DNA of 64,000 nucleotides from Kluyvera genomosp. 1 (GCF_001266615.1 NZ_LGHZ01000021.1:93276-157275), one strand, 5' to 3'. Shown: positions 33,532 through 43,740, counted from the stretch's first letter. Translations and numbers: made by a program. Notes: a model not told the origin generated them from the letters alone.

Positions 33532-36500
33532 CGATTTAGTTATTAACCTCGACGTGGATAGCGCCACGTTTGCTGAACAGGTTGCCCGAATTAAAGGGCA
33601 GCTCACCGGCATGGCCGATGAGTCGGAGAAATCGCAGTCACGGATTGCTCAGGCTACCGAGCGGCAGGCAGCGGCATTTAAGCAGATGGGGGATGCTGGA
33701 ACCCGAGCGGCGAATGATATGCAGGAGAAGCAGTCAGCCGCTGCTGATGCAATGGCAAATGACTGGAAAAAGACAGCCGCGGCAGTGGAGGAGACACACC
33801 AGCGTGTTGCTGCCTTTAACCAGAAATTGCAGGAGAACAGCAATAATGCTGCTGCAACGGGGAAACAGCAGGATGAACTGACCGAAGTCTTTTTCCGGCA
33901 AATTGATGGCGCAAAACGTCTTACCGGGGAAACAAACTCGCTGGCTACCGCCCAGGCGCAATTCCGTAATGCCCGTTCTCAGGGGATGATTTCTCAGCAG
34001 GACTATCTTGTCCTGCTATCCCGAACAGCAGAGCGGCAGAAGGAACTTAGCCAGGAAGAAGAAAAGGCTAGTGCGGCGCGTACCCGTTTTATCCAGAGCC
34101 TGAAATCTCAGGTTGCGGCGCAGAACCTCTCTAATACCGAAATGTTGCGCTTTAAAGCGGCACAGCTTGGCGTCAGTGATGCTGCGGACATCTATATCCG
34201 GAAACTGGATACTGCGAAAACGGCCACGCGTGGGCTTGGCATCCAGAGTGCCGCGGCGAGACGTGAGCTCGGTGTACTGGTCGGCGAGCTGGCGAGAGGC
34301 AATTTTGGCTCACTGCGGGGATCGGGGATCACGCTTGCAAACCGGGCTGGCTGGATAGAGCAGTTGATGACGTTACGCGGGCTGGGGATCGCTGGTGCTG
34401 TGGGCGGCATTGCGGCCTCAATCTACGGCCTGAGTAAAGCCTGGTATGAGGGAAGTCAGGAATCAGTCGAATTTAATAAGCAGCTGATCCTGACCGGGAA
34501 CTATGCGGGTAAGACGGCTGGCCAGCTGGCAGACCTGGCTAAATCCATTGCGGGAAATCATGGCTCTCAGGCAACCAGCGCCGCTGCTCTGGCACAGGTT
34601 GTCGGCAGCGGTAGCTTTAAAGGCTCCCAGATTGAGAGCATCACACGTGCCGCTGTTGCAATGCAGGAAGCGACCGGGAAATCTGTTGATGAAACGATCA
34701 AGAATTTCCAGAAGCTTTATGATTCTCCAATCAAAGGCTCTGCGGAACTTAATGCGCAACTGAACTACCTGACCGCCGCACAGTTTGAATATATCTCGTC
34801 ACTCGAGCGGCGCGGTGATAAAGAAACGGCTGGGCAGGTTGCGGCCGATGCTTATAGCCGATCTGAGCAGCAGCGCAGCCAGCAGTTACTGGATAATCTT
34901 GGCCTGGTAGAAAGGGCTGCGTTAGCCACCCGCAATGCTTTCAAAGGTATGTGGGATGAATTGCTGAACATCGGACGTGGTAGCGGTGGTGACGCGACTA
35001 AGCTCCAGACGATGAAAGACACGCTTACGGAAATTCAGGAGAACAGCACACAGGGACTCTGGGGGCGCTTCAAAAATAATGCAATGGGCGTGGATAAAGC
35101 CCAGCTTGAGGCGAACATTAAAAACCTCGAGTTTGTTATTGCGTCCCAGGAGGGTTACAACCAGAAAAAAGCCGAGTTCAACCAGATCAACAAAGATGGA
35201 ATTGAAGCACAGGTTGCGTTCAATAAATATCTTGATGCCGGTACGACTCAGGCGGAAAAGCGAGCGCTGGCGCAAAAGGATCTCAATAAAGCCATTGCCG
35301 ATAATGCTAAAGCGGCAAAAGCCACGCAGACCCTTCCTGATGGCGAACGGGTTAAGCTCTGGAGTCCGGAAGACATCGCAAAAGCGCGCGCCGGGATTGA
35401 GAAGCAATTCAAAGATCCAAAAACGCCGAAAGCTAAAGCCTACACGACATCTGCAGGTGACAAAGCTGAAGATAACGGCCAACGGGATTTGCTGGCGCTC
35501 CAGTCTCAGCTGAGCGTACTACAACAGCATAAGAACGTTACTGATACGATTAGTCAGCAGCGTAAAGAGCTCTGGACTACAGAAGCGCAGTTTTCTGTGC
35601 TGGAAGCCGCCTCCCGGACTCGCCAGTTATCGCTACAGGAAAAATCTCTGCTGTCGAGCAAAAATCAGGTCCTCGACCTGGCGCAGCAAAAGGCGCTGCT
35701 GGGTGACCAGATTGTCGCGCAGGAGCAGCTTAACAAGCGTATGGATTCCGCGGCGAAATATGCAACCCAGATGGCCGAGAAGCAATCCGCACTGACCGGT
35801 AGCGCGACGCTGAGTGACCGCATGGCTGGACGTGAATCGACGTTTGCCCAGTTGCGTAGCGGGTGGAAAAATTCCGGAGGTAGCCTGCAGGACGAGGGGT
35901 ATCAACAACAACTTAAAGCAACCCAGGACTATTATGCGGCGGAAGATAAGCTGCGGGGTGACTGGTCATCAGGCGTACAGAAAAGCTGGGCTGAATACGC
36001 TGATGCTTCTACCAACACCTATGACCAGATGAAGAGCGCCGGAACCGCGGCGTTGAATGGACTCACTTCACAGCTGAATACTTTCCTTACTACTGGCAAA
36101 GGGAATTTCAAAGATTTCACCAAATCCATTCTTAGTATGCTTTCCGAAATCTTAATCAAAATGTCCCTTGTGAATGGCGTAAATAGCGTGGCCAATGCTT
36201 TTGGCTTTACTGCAAATGCTAATGGTGGCGTTTATAACTCAGCATCGCTTAGCGCATACAGCGGCAGTGTTGTGGACCGGCCAACATTCTTTGCGTTTGC
36301 GAAGGGCGGTGGCGTTATGGGCGAAGCAGGTCCGGAGGCCATTTTGCCTTTACGACGTGGTGCAAACGGCAAGCTTGGCGTGGTTGCCGGAAGTGCTGGA
36401 GCTGGCAGTCCGGTATTCCAGAACACCATTGTTATTCAGAGCGATGGCACGGCTTCCGCAAAATCGTCGGGCGGTAACGATGCGATGAGCGGGGCAATGA

Positions 36501-36589
36501 TGAAGATGCTCAACCAATTCTGTCAGGACAACATCACCAAAGCACTTCGCCCTGGCGGGCAGCTTTTCAATGCGATGAAAACGCGCTAA
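33515..36589 (+). CDS. Tape measure protein H
   Basis: A 1024-residue protein, helical and Gln/Ala-rich, starting MAQQISDLVINLDVDSATF, typical of lambda gpH. Hydrophobic segments near residues 285-310 (LRGLGIAGAVGGIAASIYGL) may insert into the host membrane. The C-terminus carries the usual Gly-rich motif (GGVMGEAGPEAILPLRRGANG). Its length sets tail length, here probably somewhat longer than lambda's. Overlaps T by 17 bases. Confidence 0.95.
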   Translation: MAQQISDLVINLDVDSATFAEQVARIKGQLTGMADESEKSQSRIAQATERQAAAFKQMGDAGTRAANDMQEKQSAAADAMANDWKKTAAAVEETHQRVAAFNQKLQENSNNAAATGKQQDELTEVFFRQIDGAKRLTGETNSLATAQAQFRNARSQGMISQQDYLVLLSRTAERQKELSQEEEKASAARTRFIQSLKSQVAAQNLSNTEMLRFKAAQLGVSDAADIYIRKLDTAKTATRGLGIQSAAARRELGVLVGELARGNFGSLRGSGITLANRAGWIEQLMTLRGLGIAGAVGGIAASIYGLSKAWYEGSQESVEFNKQLILTGNYAGKTAGQLADLAKSIAGNHGSQATSAAALAQVVGSGSFKGSQIESITRAAVAMQEATGKSVDETIKNFQKLYDSPIKGSAELNAQLNYLTAAQFEYISSLERRGDKETAGQVAADAYSRSEQQRSQQLLDNLGLVERAALATRNAFKGMWDELLNIGRGSGGDATKLQTMKDTLTEIQENSTQGLWGRFKNNAMGVDKAQLEANIKNLEFVIASQEGYNQKKAEFNQINKDGIEAQVAFNKYLDAGTTQAEKRALAQKDLNKAIADNAKAAKATQTLPDGERVKLWSPEDIAKARAGIEKQFKDPKTPKAKAYTTSAGDKAEDNGQRDLLALQSQLSVLQQHKNVTDTISQQRKELWTTEAQFSVLEAASRTRQLSLQEKSLLSSKNQVLDLAQQKALLGDQIVAQEQLNKRMDSAAKYATQMAEKQSALTGSATLSDRMAGRESTFAQLRSGWKNSGGSLQDEGYQQQLKATQDYYAAEDKLRGDWSSGVQKSWAEYADASTNTYDQMKSAGTAALNGLTSQLNTFLTTGKGNFKDFTKSILSMLSEILIKMSLVNGVNSVANAFGFTANANGGVYNSASLSAYSGSVVDRPTFFAFAKGGGVMGEAGPEAILPLRRGANGKLGVVAGSAGAGSPVFQNTIVIQSDGTASAKSSGGNDAMSGAMMKMLNQFCQDNITKALRPGGQLFNAMKTR

Positions 36590-36609
36590 TCCATTCACTC
36601 AGGAACGTT

Positions 36610-36957
36610 ATGGCAATTAACACTTTTATCTGGCCCATTCAGGTGTCAGGGCAGCCTGCGGCCGAATATACCCGGACGGTCAGAAAAGCCCAATTCGGTG
36701 ACGGATATCAGCAGGTTTCAGAGGGCGGTATTAATTCGGAAAGTATCAAGTTCTCATATTCATACCGCGGCCCGCTGGCAACGGCTCTCGCTATCAGGGA
36801 TTTCTGCCGCGAACATTGCACCCGCGCTTTTATATTCACCCCTCCGCATGGTGAGAAGGGGCTTTATCGTGTTGCTGCTGACTCAATCAAGCTCCTGCCT
36901 AACGGTAAGACTCAGGCAACCATTTCCGCAACATTTGAACAGGCGTTTGCACCATGA
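36610..36957 (+). CDS. Minor tail protein M
   Basis: A 115-residue beta-rich protein of gpM type (FIWPIQVSGQPAAEYTRTVR, then FGDGYQQVSEGGIN). gpM connects the tube to the tail-tip complex. The stop overlaps the L start (ATGA). Position between H and L agrees with lambda order. Confidence 0.9.
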   Translation: MAINTFIWPIQVSGQPAAEYTRTVRKAQFGDGYQQVSEGGINSESIKFSYSYRGPLATALAIRDFCREHCTRAFIFTPPHGEKGLYRVAADSIKLLPNGKTQATISATFEQAFAP

Positions 36958-37709
36958 GCATAAACAGTGATTATCAGAAACTCGAACCTGGCAATGTCGT
37001 CCGGCTTTTTGATGTCGATGGCACTGCATTTGGTGTTGGTGATGTGCTCCGCTTCCATGCTCATAATATTGCCCATACCCCGGAGGAAATCACAGCCGCC
37101 AGCGGGGATGAGGACAAGCTACCCGCAAAATCTATCTGGTGGCAGGGGCTGGAATATAAACCCTGGCCCTGCGAGATCGAAGGGATTGAGACGACTACCG
37201 ACGGAACCAGCGCACAGCCGACGTTATCCGTCGCTAATCTTGATAGTTCCATTACCGCGCTGTGCCTTGCTTACGATGATCTGCTGCAGGCGAAAGTCAC
37301 TATCCACGACACGCTGGCGCAGTACCTGGACGCGGCAAACTATCCGGAGGGAAACCCGACGGCGGATCCGCAGCAGGAAAAGCTGAAGGTGTTTTATATC
37401 GATGCTAAAGACAGCGAAACGAATGAGACCGTGACGTTTAAGCTCACCAGCCCGATGGATCTGCAGGGGCTGATGATCCCGACACGGCAATTGCATTCGC
37501 TTTGCACCTGGTGCATCCGTAACAAGTACCGCTCCGGTGATGGCTGTGATTATGCCGGGAACCGCTATTTCGATAAGCACAACAACCCGGTTGATGATCC
37601 CTCTCTGGATGAATGCTCCGGCACGCTGACGGCGTGCAAACTTCGCTTCGGCGACGGAAACGAGCTGCCGTTTGGTGGCTTTCCGGGCACTTCCCTTATC
37701 AGGAGCTGA
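36954..37709 (+). CDS. Minor tail protein L (Fe-S cluster type)
   Basis: A 251-residue tail-tip protein. The C-terminal half has the Cys set of gpL: CTWC, then DGCDY, ECSG and ACKLRFG. In lambda gpL, Cys residues in this part bind an iron-sulfur cluster. Ends one base before the K start. Confidence 0.92.
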   Translation: MSINSDYQKLEPGNVVRLFDVDGTAFGVGDVLRFHAHNIAHTPEEITAASGDEDKLPAKSIWWQGLEYKPWPCEIEGIETTTDGTSAQPTLSVANLDSSITALCLAYDDLLQAKVTIHDTLAQYLDAANYPEGNPTADPQQEKLKVFYIDAKDSETNETVTFKLTSPMDLQGLMIPTRQLHSLCTWCIRNKYRSGDGCDYAGNRYFDKHNNPVDDPSLDECSGTLTACKLRFGDGNELPFGGFPGTSLIRS

Positions 37710-37710
37710 T

Positions 37711-38421
37711 ATGCGACAGAAAATTATCGATGCCATCATGGCGCATGCCGCCGCTGAGTACCCGCGGGAGTGTTGCGGCGTTGTGGTGCAGAAAAGCCGG
37801 GTGCAGCGTTACATTCCCTGCCGCAATCTGGCAACGGACCCGACTGAACATTTCCACCTGTCACCGGAGGACTACGCCGCAGCCGAAGATCTGGGGACGG
37901 TTGTCGCCATTGTTCACAGTCACCCGGACGCCACAACGCAGCCGAGCGAACTGGATAAGGCACAGTGTGATGCTACCCTGCTGCCCTGGCATATCGCCAG
38001 CTGGCCGGAAGGGGATATTCGCACCATTCAACCGCGCGGCGAGTTACCGCTGCTGGAGCGCCCGTTCGTGCTCGGGCATTTCGATTGCTGGGGGCTGGTG
38101 ATGAGTTATTTCCGGCAGACGCATGGCATTGAGCTGACAGATTACCGCGTGGATTATCCCTGGTGGGAGGACCAGTACCCGGAGAACTTTTACCGTGATT
38201 GCTGGTATGAATGCGGGTTCCGGGAGTTTACTGGACCGCCGCGCGCGGGCGACATGGTTATCATGCAAGTGCAGGCTAATAAGTGGAATCATGCCGGGAT
38301 CCTGCTGGAAAACAACATGCTATTGCATCATCTGTATGGGCATTTGAGCCAGCGTGTTCCCTATGGTGGCTACTGGCAGGAACGGACAATGAAGGTACTA
38401 CGACATAAATCTCTGTGCTAA
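37711..38421 (+). CDS. Tail assembly protein K (JAMM peptidase plus NlpC/P60)
   Basis: A 236-residue protein. The N-terminal JAMM/MPN domain has Glu20 and the metal motif H69-S-H71-P-x6-S79-x-x-D82. The C-terminal NlpC/P60 domain has Cys126 (FDCWGLV) and a His in KWNHAGIL. In lambda, K is needed for tail-tip assembly and may process tip proteins or peptidoglycan. ATG 37711 directly follows the L stop. Confidence 0.93.
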   Translation: MRQKIIDAIMAHAAAEYPRECCGVVVQKSRVQRYIPCRNLATDPTEHFHLSPEDYAAAEDLGTVVAIVHSHPDATTQPSELDKAQCDATLLPWHIASWPEGDIRTIQPRGELPLLERPFVLGHFDCWGLVMSYFRQTHGIELTDYRVDYPWWEDQYPENFYRDCWYECGFREFTGPPRAGDMVIMQVQANKWNHAGILLENNMLLHHLYGHLSQRVPYGGYWQERTMKVLRHKSLC

Positions 38422-38451
38422 CCTTTTGCATTATCAAAAGGGGATAGGGAT

Positions 38452-38862
38452 ATGAAAAAGACTTTGCTGCTTCTAATAGCAATGGGCGTATCGGGTTGTT
38501 CTACTGAACCTGTGTTACCGCAAAATGCGAAAGAAGTTAATGCTGCTGTTGAATTCCACCAAAAACCGAATACAACAGAAGTAACCATTATTCGCGATAA
38601 GGGGTTTGTTGCTGGTGGGTGTGCCATCACATCCTATGTGAATGGAGTACCAGTTGCTGAACTTGAAACAGGGGAAAAAGTAAGAGCTTTTTTACCCGCG
38701 GGTGAAACCGTTATTGGCGCAGGGTTTGCTGGTAAAGGGCTTTGTAACGGAGCTGCGAAAAAAGAGAGAGAGTTTATCATTAGACCTGACTCCCCGAGGG
38801 TATTGAGAATATTCACAGACCAGAGTGGTAATGTCGATATTTTGCCAATGACCGCGAATTAA
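38452..38862 (+). CDS. Lipoprotein moron in the tail operon
   Basis: A 136-residue protein with a classical lipoprotein signal (MKKTLLLLIAMGVSGC, lipobox VSGC). A small beta-rich mature part with two further Cys follows. SD GGGGATAGGG. It sits between K and I, where the lambda tail operon has nothing, and a terminator follows it. Surface lipoproteins made by prophages often block the phage's own receptor (Cor- or Llp-like), which is the leading but unproven idea here. No receptor motif is recognisable. Confidence 0.7.
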   Translation: MKKTLLLLIAMGVSGCSTEPVLPQNAKEVNAAVEFHQKPNTTEVTIIRDKGFVAGGCAITSYVNGVPVAELETGEKVRAFLPAGETVIGAGFAGKGLCNGAAKKEREFIIRPDSPRVLRIFTDQSGNVDILPMTAN

Positions 38863-38880
38863 AGCCTATTTAATACATAA

Positions 38881-38903
38881 AACCACCTTCGGGTGGTTTT
38901 TTA
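38881..38903 (+). terminator. Terminator upstream of helper gene I
   Basis: AACCACC-TTCG-GGTGGTT with a UUCG loop and a T-run. Nearly the same hairpin occurs again after gene I. Confidence 0.88.
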
Positions 38904-38915
38904 TTGGAGACAAAA

Positions 38916-39506
38916 ATGCAAGAGGTAATGACCCAAATTGAGCTGCATGGGGCTTTGGGTAAAATTTTTGGCAAAACCCACCATCGTGTGGTTAGCACTG
39001 CTCGCGAAGCGTGCAGGGCATTATCTTCAACAATTAAAGGCTTCGAGCAGTACATGAACACGAGTAAGCAGCGCGGCCTAACTTACGCGGTGTATCGGGG
39101 ACATAAAAATATTGGTGAGGACGACTTAGGTTTTCCTGTGACGGGTGAAGTAATACGAATTGTGCCCATAACTATCGGTAGTAAAAAAGCAGGCCTTCTT
39201 CAAACAATTCTAGGCGCTGTATTAGTTGCTGTCGGCGTCGTTCTAAACTTCACGCCTTTTGCAGGGGCATCTCCTTTCTTTTATCAGGCGGGTGGGGCAT
39301 TGATCATAGGGGGAATTGTGCAGATGTTATCCCCTCAGCCTAGCGGGTTAGCGAGTAAGCAAGATGCCGATAATCAGGCTTCCTACGCCTTTGGTGGTGT
39401 GACGAATACCGCAGCCCAGGGTAATCCAGTTCCTCTTCTGTATGGCCGACGGCTTATAGGTGGTGCAATTATTTCTGCGGGTATCTACGTCGAAGATAAG
39501 CAGTAG
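38916..39506 (+). CDS. Tail assembly protein I (helper copy)
   Basis: A 196-residue gpI-type protein starting at ATG 38916 (GGAGA upstream). A ubiquitin-like N-terminal part (IELHGALGKIFGKTHHRVV) is followed by a hydrophobic Gly-rich segment and the conserved GGAIISAGIYVEDK end. It is closely related to the satellite protein at 26460. The gene is flanked by two nearly identical terminators, giving it the look of a replaceable cassette. Confidence 0.88.
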   Translation: MQEVMTQIELHGALGKIFGKTHHRVVSTAREACRALSSTIKGFEQYMNTSKQRGLTYAVYRGHKNIGEDDLGFPVTGEVIRIVPITIGSKKAGLLQTILGAVLVAVGVVLNFTPFAGASPFFYQAGGALIIGGIVQMLSPQPSGLASKQDADNQASYAFGGVTNTAAQGNPVPLLYGRRLIGGAIISAGIYVEDKQ

Positions 39507-39523
39507 TAAATATTATTTCTAAT

Positions 39524-39547
39524 AACCACTTTCGGGTGGTTTTTTTA
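39524..39547 (+). terminator. Terminator downstream of helper gene I
   Basis: AACCAC-TTTCGG-GTGGTT followed by six T residues, nearly the same sequence as at 38881-38903. Confidence 0.85.
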
Positions 39548-39557
39548 TGGGTGAAAT

Positions 39558-42500
39558 ATGGTGCCGAAAAGAATCACAGGGCGAAAAGGCGGCGGTTCTA
39601 AAAGCCGAACGCCGACGGAGCAACCGGATGATCTCCAGTCTGTCGCAAAGGCAAAATTGCTGGTGGCGCTGGGTGAAGGTGAATTTGCTGGTGGTTTGAC
39701 CGGAAAAGACATCTACCTTGATGGGACTCCACTGGAGAACGCCGACGGTTCGCAAAACTTTGGCGGTGTGGTCTGGGACTTTCGCCCAGGTACTCAGGCT
39801 CAACAATACATCCAGGGGATTCCAGGCTCAGAGAACGAAATCAGCATGGGGGTTGAGATATCCAGTGCTACCGCCTGGACGCGTACTTTCACGAATACGC
39901 TGCTTTCTGCTGTGCGCCTGCGCATTAAGTGGCCCTCAATTTACAAGCAAGAGGATGATGGTGATTTGGTGGGATACACCATCAATTACGCCATCGATCT
40001 GCAGACTGACGGCGGCTCATGGAGAACCGTTATCGATACTCGGGTATCGGGCAAAACAACCACAGGCTATGAACGAAGCCACCGCATTGATTTACCGCAG
40101 GCTGGCAGCACATGGACATTGCGCCTCCGTAAAACTACAGCTGATGCGCACAGTGCCAAAATAGGCGACACCATGACGCTGCAGAGCTACACGGAAGTGA
40201 TCGACGCAAAATTGCGTTATCCAAGTACCGCGCTGCTCTATATAGAGTTTGATTCGAGTCAGTTTAACGGATCCATTCCGCAGATTTCATGTAAGCCTAG
40301 TGGGCGGGTGATCCGCGTGCCGGATAATTACGACCCGGAAACCAGGAACTATCTCGGCACCTGGACCGGTGCGTTTAAATGGGCCTGGACGGATAACCCT
40401 GCATGGGTGTTTTACGATCTGGTGCTGAGCGACCGTTTCGGCCTGGGTAATCGCCTGACGGCTGCCAACATCGATAAATGGTCACTCTATGAAGTGGCGC
40501 AGTATTGCGACCAGATGGTGCCAGATGGAAAGGGCGGAAGCGGGACTGAGCCACGTTATACCTGCAACGTATATGTGCAGGACCGGAACGACGCTTACAC
40601 CGTGCTGCGTGATTTCGCGGCTATATTCCGGGGGATGACTTACTGGGGCGGCGATCAGATTGTGGTGTTGGCTGACATGCCGCGGGATATCGATTTTTCC
40701 TACACGCGCGCAAACGTGATCGACGGCCTGTTTACCTACGCCAGCAGCACCACCAAAACCCGTTACACCACCGCGCTGGTTTCCTGGTCCGATCCTGACA
40801 ACGCTTATGCCGACGCCATGGAGCCGGTATTCGAGCAGCAGCTCGTTGCGCGTTACGGTTTTAATCAGTTGGAAATGACCGCGATTGGCTGCACCCGGCA
40901 GTCAGAAGCGAACCGCAAAGGGCGCTGGGGGATCCTCACCAACAACAAGGACCGGGTAGTTACCTTCTCCGTCGGTCTGGACGGAAATATTCCGCAGCCT
41001 GGTTACATCATCGCGGTCGCTGATGAGCTGCTTTCCGGCAAGGTCACCGGCGGCCGTATTCGTTCGGTTAATGGCCGGGTTATCGAACTGGACCGGATTG
41101 CTGATGCCGCTGCTGGTAACCGTCTGATTCTCAACCTTCCATCTGGCGCGGCGCAGAGCCGAACGATTCAGGCGATAAACGGCAACAAGATTACCGTTAC
41201 AACGGCATTCAGTGAAACGCCGGAGGCGGAATGCGTGTGGGTTGTCGAATCGGATGAACTCTATGCCCAGCAGTATCGGGTGGTCAGCGTGTCTGACAAT
41301 AATGACGGCACATTTACGATCTCCGGCGCGGCCCATGACCCGGATAAATACGCCCGGATCGACACTGGTGCCATCATTGACCAGCGGCCTGTCAGCGTTA
41401 TTCCCCCGGGTAATCAGTCAGCGCCGGATGATATCGCGATCGGCAGTTATTCGGTTGTGCAGCAGGGGCTCAGCGTTGAAACCATGCGCGTGACCTGGTC
41501 CGTTGTGGATAACGCCATCGCTTATGAGGCGCAGTGGCGCCGCAACGACGGTAACTGGGTGAATGTCCCGCGGAGCTCCACCACGAGCTTTGAGGTTGAA
41601 TCCATTTATGCCGGGCGCTATCTGGTCCGCGTTCGTGCAATCAACGCGGCGGAGATTTCGTCCGGGTGGGGATACTCGGAAGAGGCAACGCTGACCGGTA
41701 AAGTGGGCAACCCACCGAAGCCGGTGGGATTTGCGGCCACGGGCATCAACTGGGGTATTCAGCTTAACTGGGGATTCCCGGCAAATACCGCCGATACACT
41801 GAAAACCGAAATTCAGTACACACCAAACAGTGACCAGTCGGATCCGTTGCTGCTTAGCGATGTGCCTTATCCGTCATCCGAATACACCCAACTCGGCCTG
41901 AAAGCGGGGCAGGAGTTCTGGTACCGCGCGCAGCTGGTCGATAAAAGCGGGAACGAGTCGGGCTGGACTGATTGGATACGCGGCATGTCGAACGACAACG
42001 CTGATGATTACCTGGGCGATATCGCCGGCGATTTCCTGACGTCGAAAGACGGCGACGCGCTGACGAGCCAGATTGATCAGAACATTGAGGGGATTCTACA
42101 GGCCGCTCTGGGTGTAAATGCCACCATCGATCACCAGTGGGCGCAGTATGGGGCCATTCGAGCAGACATTCTGATAGTTAAAACAACGATCGCTGACGTT
42201 GATAAGGCGATGGCCAAATTGTCTACCACCGTTCAGGCGCAAATCGAAGATGTAACAGCAACGCTGGAAGATAAGCTGACGGCGACCGTTGATGCTGATG
42301 GTGCCACTGCCATTCATACCCTTAAAGCGGGGATCAGGATTAATGGTGTGTACTACAGTGCCGGGATGAGTATCGCGGTACTGGCTGAAAACGGTAAGCC
42401 GGTTGTCACCCGTATCGGATTCAATGCGAACCAATTTGTTCTGATGAGCGGCGCTGATGATGCTCAATATTCACCGTTTGCGGTAATCAACGGTCAGGTA

Positions 42501-42773
42501 TTTATCAGTAGCGCATTCATTCAGGATGGCACAATTACCAATGCAAAAATTGGTGAATATATTCAGTCAACAAACTATGTCTATGGAATGCTCGGCTGGA
42601 CAATAAATAAAAATGGTTACGCGGAATTTAATAACGTCACTGTGCGTGGTGCTCTTTATGCATCATCCGGCGCTTTCAGTTTTAACGGTGTGAATAATAC
42701 AGTTGTGCTGAATGGTAATGGTGTGACTGTTAACCTTCCAAACGGAGGCCGAATCGTTCTCGGTACATGGTAA
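39558..42773 (+). CDS. Tail-tip/host-specificity protein J
   Basis: A 1071-residue receptor-contacting central tip protein. The N-terminal two thirds match lambda gpJ (GRKGGGSKSRTPTEQPDDLQ, YTCNVYVQDRNDAYTVLRDF). Fibronectin-III-like repeats lie at about 620-800, then a coiled/DUF1983-like region (SQIDQNIEGILQAALGVNA). A short beta tail ends NLPNGGRIVLGTW. The C-terminal part decides receptor choice. Pieces similar to its FN3 and end segments recur in the two small genes upstream of cos. Confidence 0.95.
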   Translation: MVPKRITGRKGGGSKSRTPTEQPDDLQSVAKAKLLVALGEGEFAGGLTGKDIYLDGTPLENADGSQNFGGVVWDFRPGTQAQQYIQGIPGSENEISMGVEISSATAWTRTFTNTLLSAVRLRIKWPSIYKQEDDGDLVGYTINYAIDLQTDGGSWRTVIDTRVSGKTTTGYERSHRIDLPQAGSTWTLRLRKTTADAHSAKIGDTMTLQSYTEVIDAKLRYPSTALLYIEFDSSQFNGSIPQISCKPSGRVIRVPDNYDPETRNYLGTWTGAFKWAWTDNPAWVFYDLVLSDRFGLGNRLTAANIDKWSLYEVAQYCDQMVPDGKGGSGTEPRYTCNVYVQDRNDAYTVLRDFAAIFRGMTYWGGDQIVVLADMPRDIDFSYTRANVIDGLFTYASSTTKTRYTTALVSWSDPDNAYADAMEPVFEQQLVARYGFNQLEMTAIGCTRQSEANRKGRWGILTNNKDRVVTFSVGLDGNIPQPGYIIAVADELLSGKVTGGRIRSVNGRVIELDRIADAAAGNRLILNLPSGAAQSRTIQAINGNKITVTTAFSETPEAECVWVVESDELYAQQYRVVSVSDNNDGTFTISGAAHDPDKYARIDTGAIIDQRPVSVIPPGNQSAPDDIAIGSYSVVQQGLSVETMRVTWSVVDNAIAYEAQWRRNDGNWVNVPRSSTTSFEVESIYAGRYLVRVRAINAAEISSGWGYSEEATLTGKVGNPPKPVGFAATGINWGIQLNWGFPANTADTLKTEIQYTPNSDQSDPLLLSDVPYPSSEYTQLGLKAGQEFWYRAQLVDKSGNESGWTDWIRGMSNDNADDYLGDIAGDFLTSKDGDALTSQIDQNIEGILQAALGVNATIDHQWAQYGAIRADILIVKTTIADVDKAMAKLSTTVQAQIEDVTATLEDKLTATVDADGATAIHTLKAGIRINGVYYSAGMSIAVLAENGKPVVTRIGFNANQFVLMSGADDAQYSPFAVINGQVFISSAFIQDGTITNAKIGEYIQSTNYVYGMLGWTINKNGYAEFNNVTVRGALYASSGAFSFNGVNNTVVLNGNGVTVNLPNGGRIVLGTW

Positions 42774-42774
42774 T

Positions 42775-43740
42775 ATGCCAAATGGATTATTTATTGATTT
42801 AAATGATGGCCGTCCTATGGCTATTACTGCCGGACTCCGCGCCCCTGTATTTAGTACAGGGGTTGCGGGTGGGTATTATGGTGACGGTAACGAAGTTTCG
42901 TATATTGATACACCGGGCTGGAATGGGGGATATGAATCGGTCTATATCCCCGTTGAAACTGTAGCCGCTTATGACGTAGGAAGTGACTTGTACCCAACGG
43001 TTGCCTACCTGACCAGTGTAACGCAGGAGTCAGGGCGTTTACGCCTTACCTCCGGCTCATCCAGTGGTCGCCCCAGGCGAAAGAACCTGTGGGGTGGTCA
43101 GGTCTGGTTTATCACTCCAGCCAGTCAATCCGGGAATTCTGGTTTACTTATCGAAAGCACGACTGATTTTACTGCAATCCCCACCAACGCCAATCTCGGA
43201 AGTTGCGTATGGTATGGCGACGTTAATATAAACGGCGCGTGGAATATTCCTGTTGATGGTTTGGTTTTCGCTTATTGGGATAATCCCAGCGCGGTATTAT
43301 CGAGAATGGGTAATACGATTTATTGCACTCTCGATCAGAATATTTATGAAGAAACCAGCGGGAATATATGGGTACGTATTGCGATATTTGCGAATGCTGT
43401 TCCATATCCCGGCACAGGGCTTAATTATTTTAACGCCGCAGGTCAGTGTACTTTCTCAACAACACGCAAACCATTTGTGATTCAGGGCTTTTTCTATCCC
43501 TCTGCTGGCTGGCAGGGAATAGGCGGCATGGTACCGCTTGGCACCTGTGGATGGGCAGTACGTCCTGCCACCAATTCAACCAGCTGGAATATCGTCAGGA
43601 TGAAAGGGCTGATGATGAGCGGGGGAAGTGTGAAAAGTGGCTTTGGCCGGATTGTCAGGCGCGTGTCGCGGCAAAAATTTGATATTCAGTCTGAGGGCGT
43701 GTCGGGTGTGAAGCTCCCCGTCATACCGAACTTTTACTAA
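42775..43740 (+). CDS. Tail protein of DUF6453 type
   Basis: A 321-residue, Gly/aromatic-rich protein starting one base after the J stop (MPNGLFIDLNDGRPMAITAG). This opening is typical of the DUF6453 proteins that follow J in many enterobacterial siphophages. It is probably a tip-associated structural protein. No enzymatic motif is visible; the family assignment rests on the N-terminus and position. Confidence 0.7.
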   Translation: MPNGLFIDLNDGRPMAITAGLRAPVFSTGVAGGYYGDGNEVSYIDTPGWNGGYESVYIPVETVAAYDVGSDLYPTVAYLTSVTQESGRLRLTSGSSSGRPRRKNLWGGQVWFITPASQSGNSGLLIESTTDFTAIPTNANLGSCVWYGDVNINGAWNIPVDGLVFAYWDNPSAVLSRMGNTIYCTLDQNIYEETSGNIWVRIAIFANAVPYPGTGLNYFNAAGQCTFSTTRKPFVIQGFFYPSAGWQGIGGMVPLGTCGWAVRPATNSTSWNIVRMKGLMMSGGSVKSGFGRIVRRVSRQKFDIQSEGVSGVKLPVIPNFY

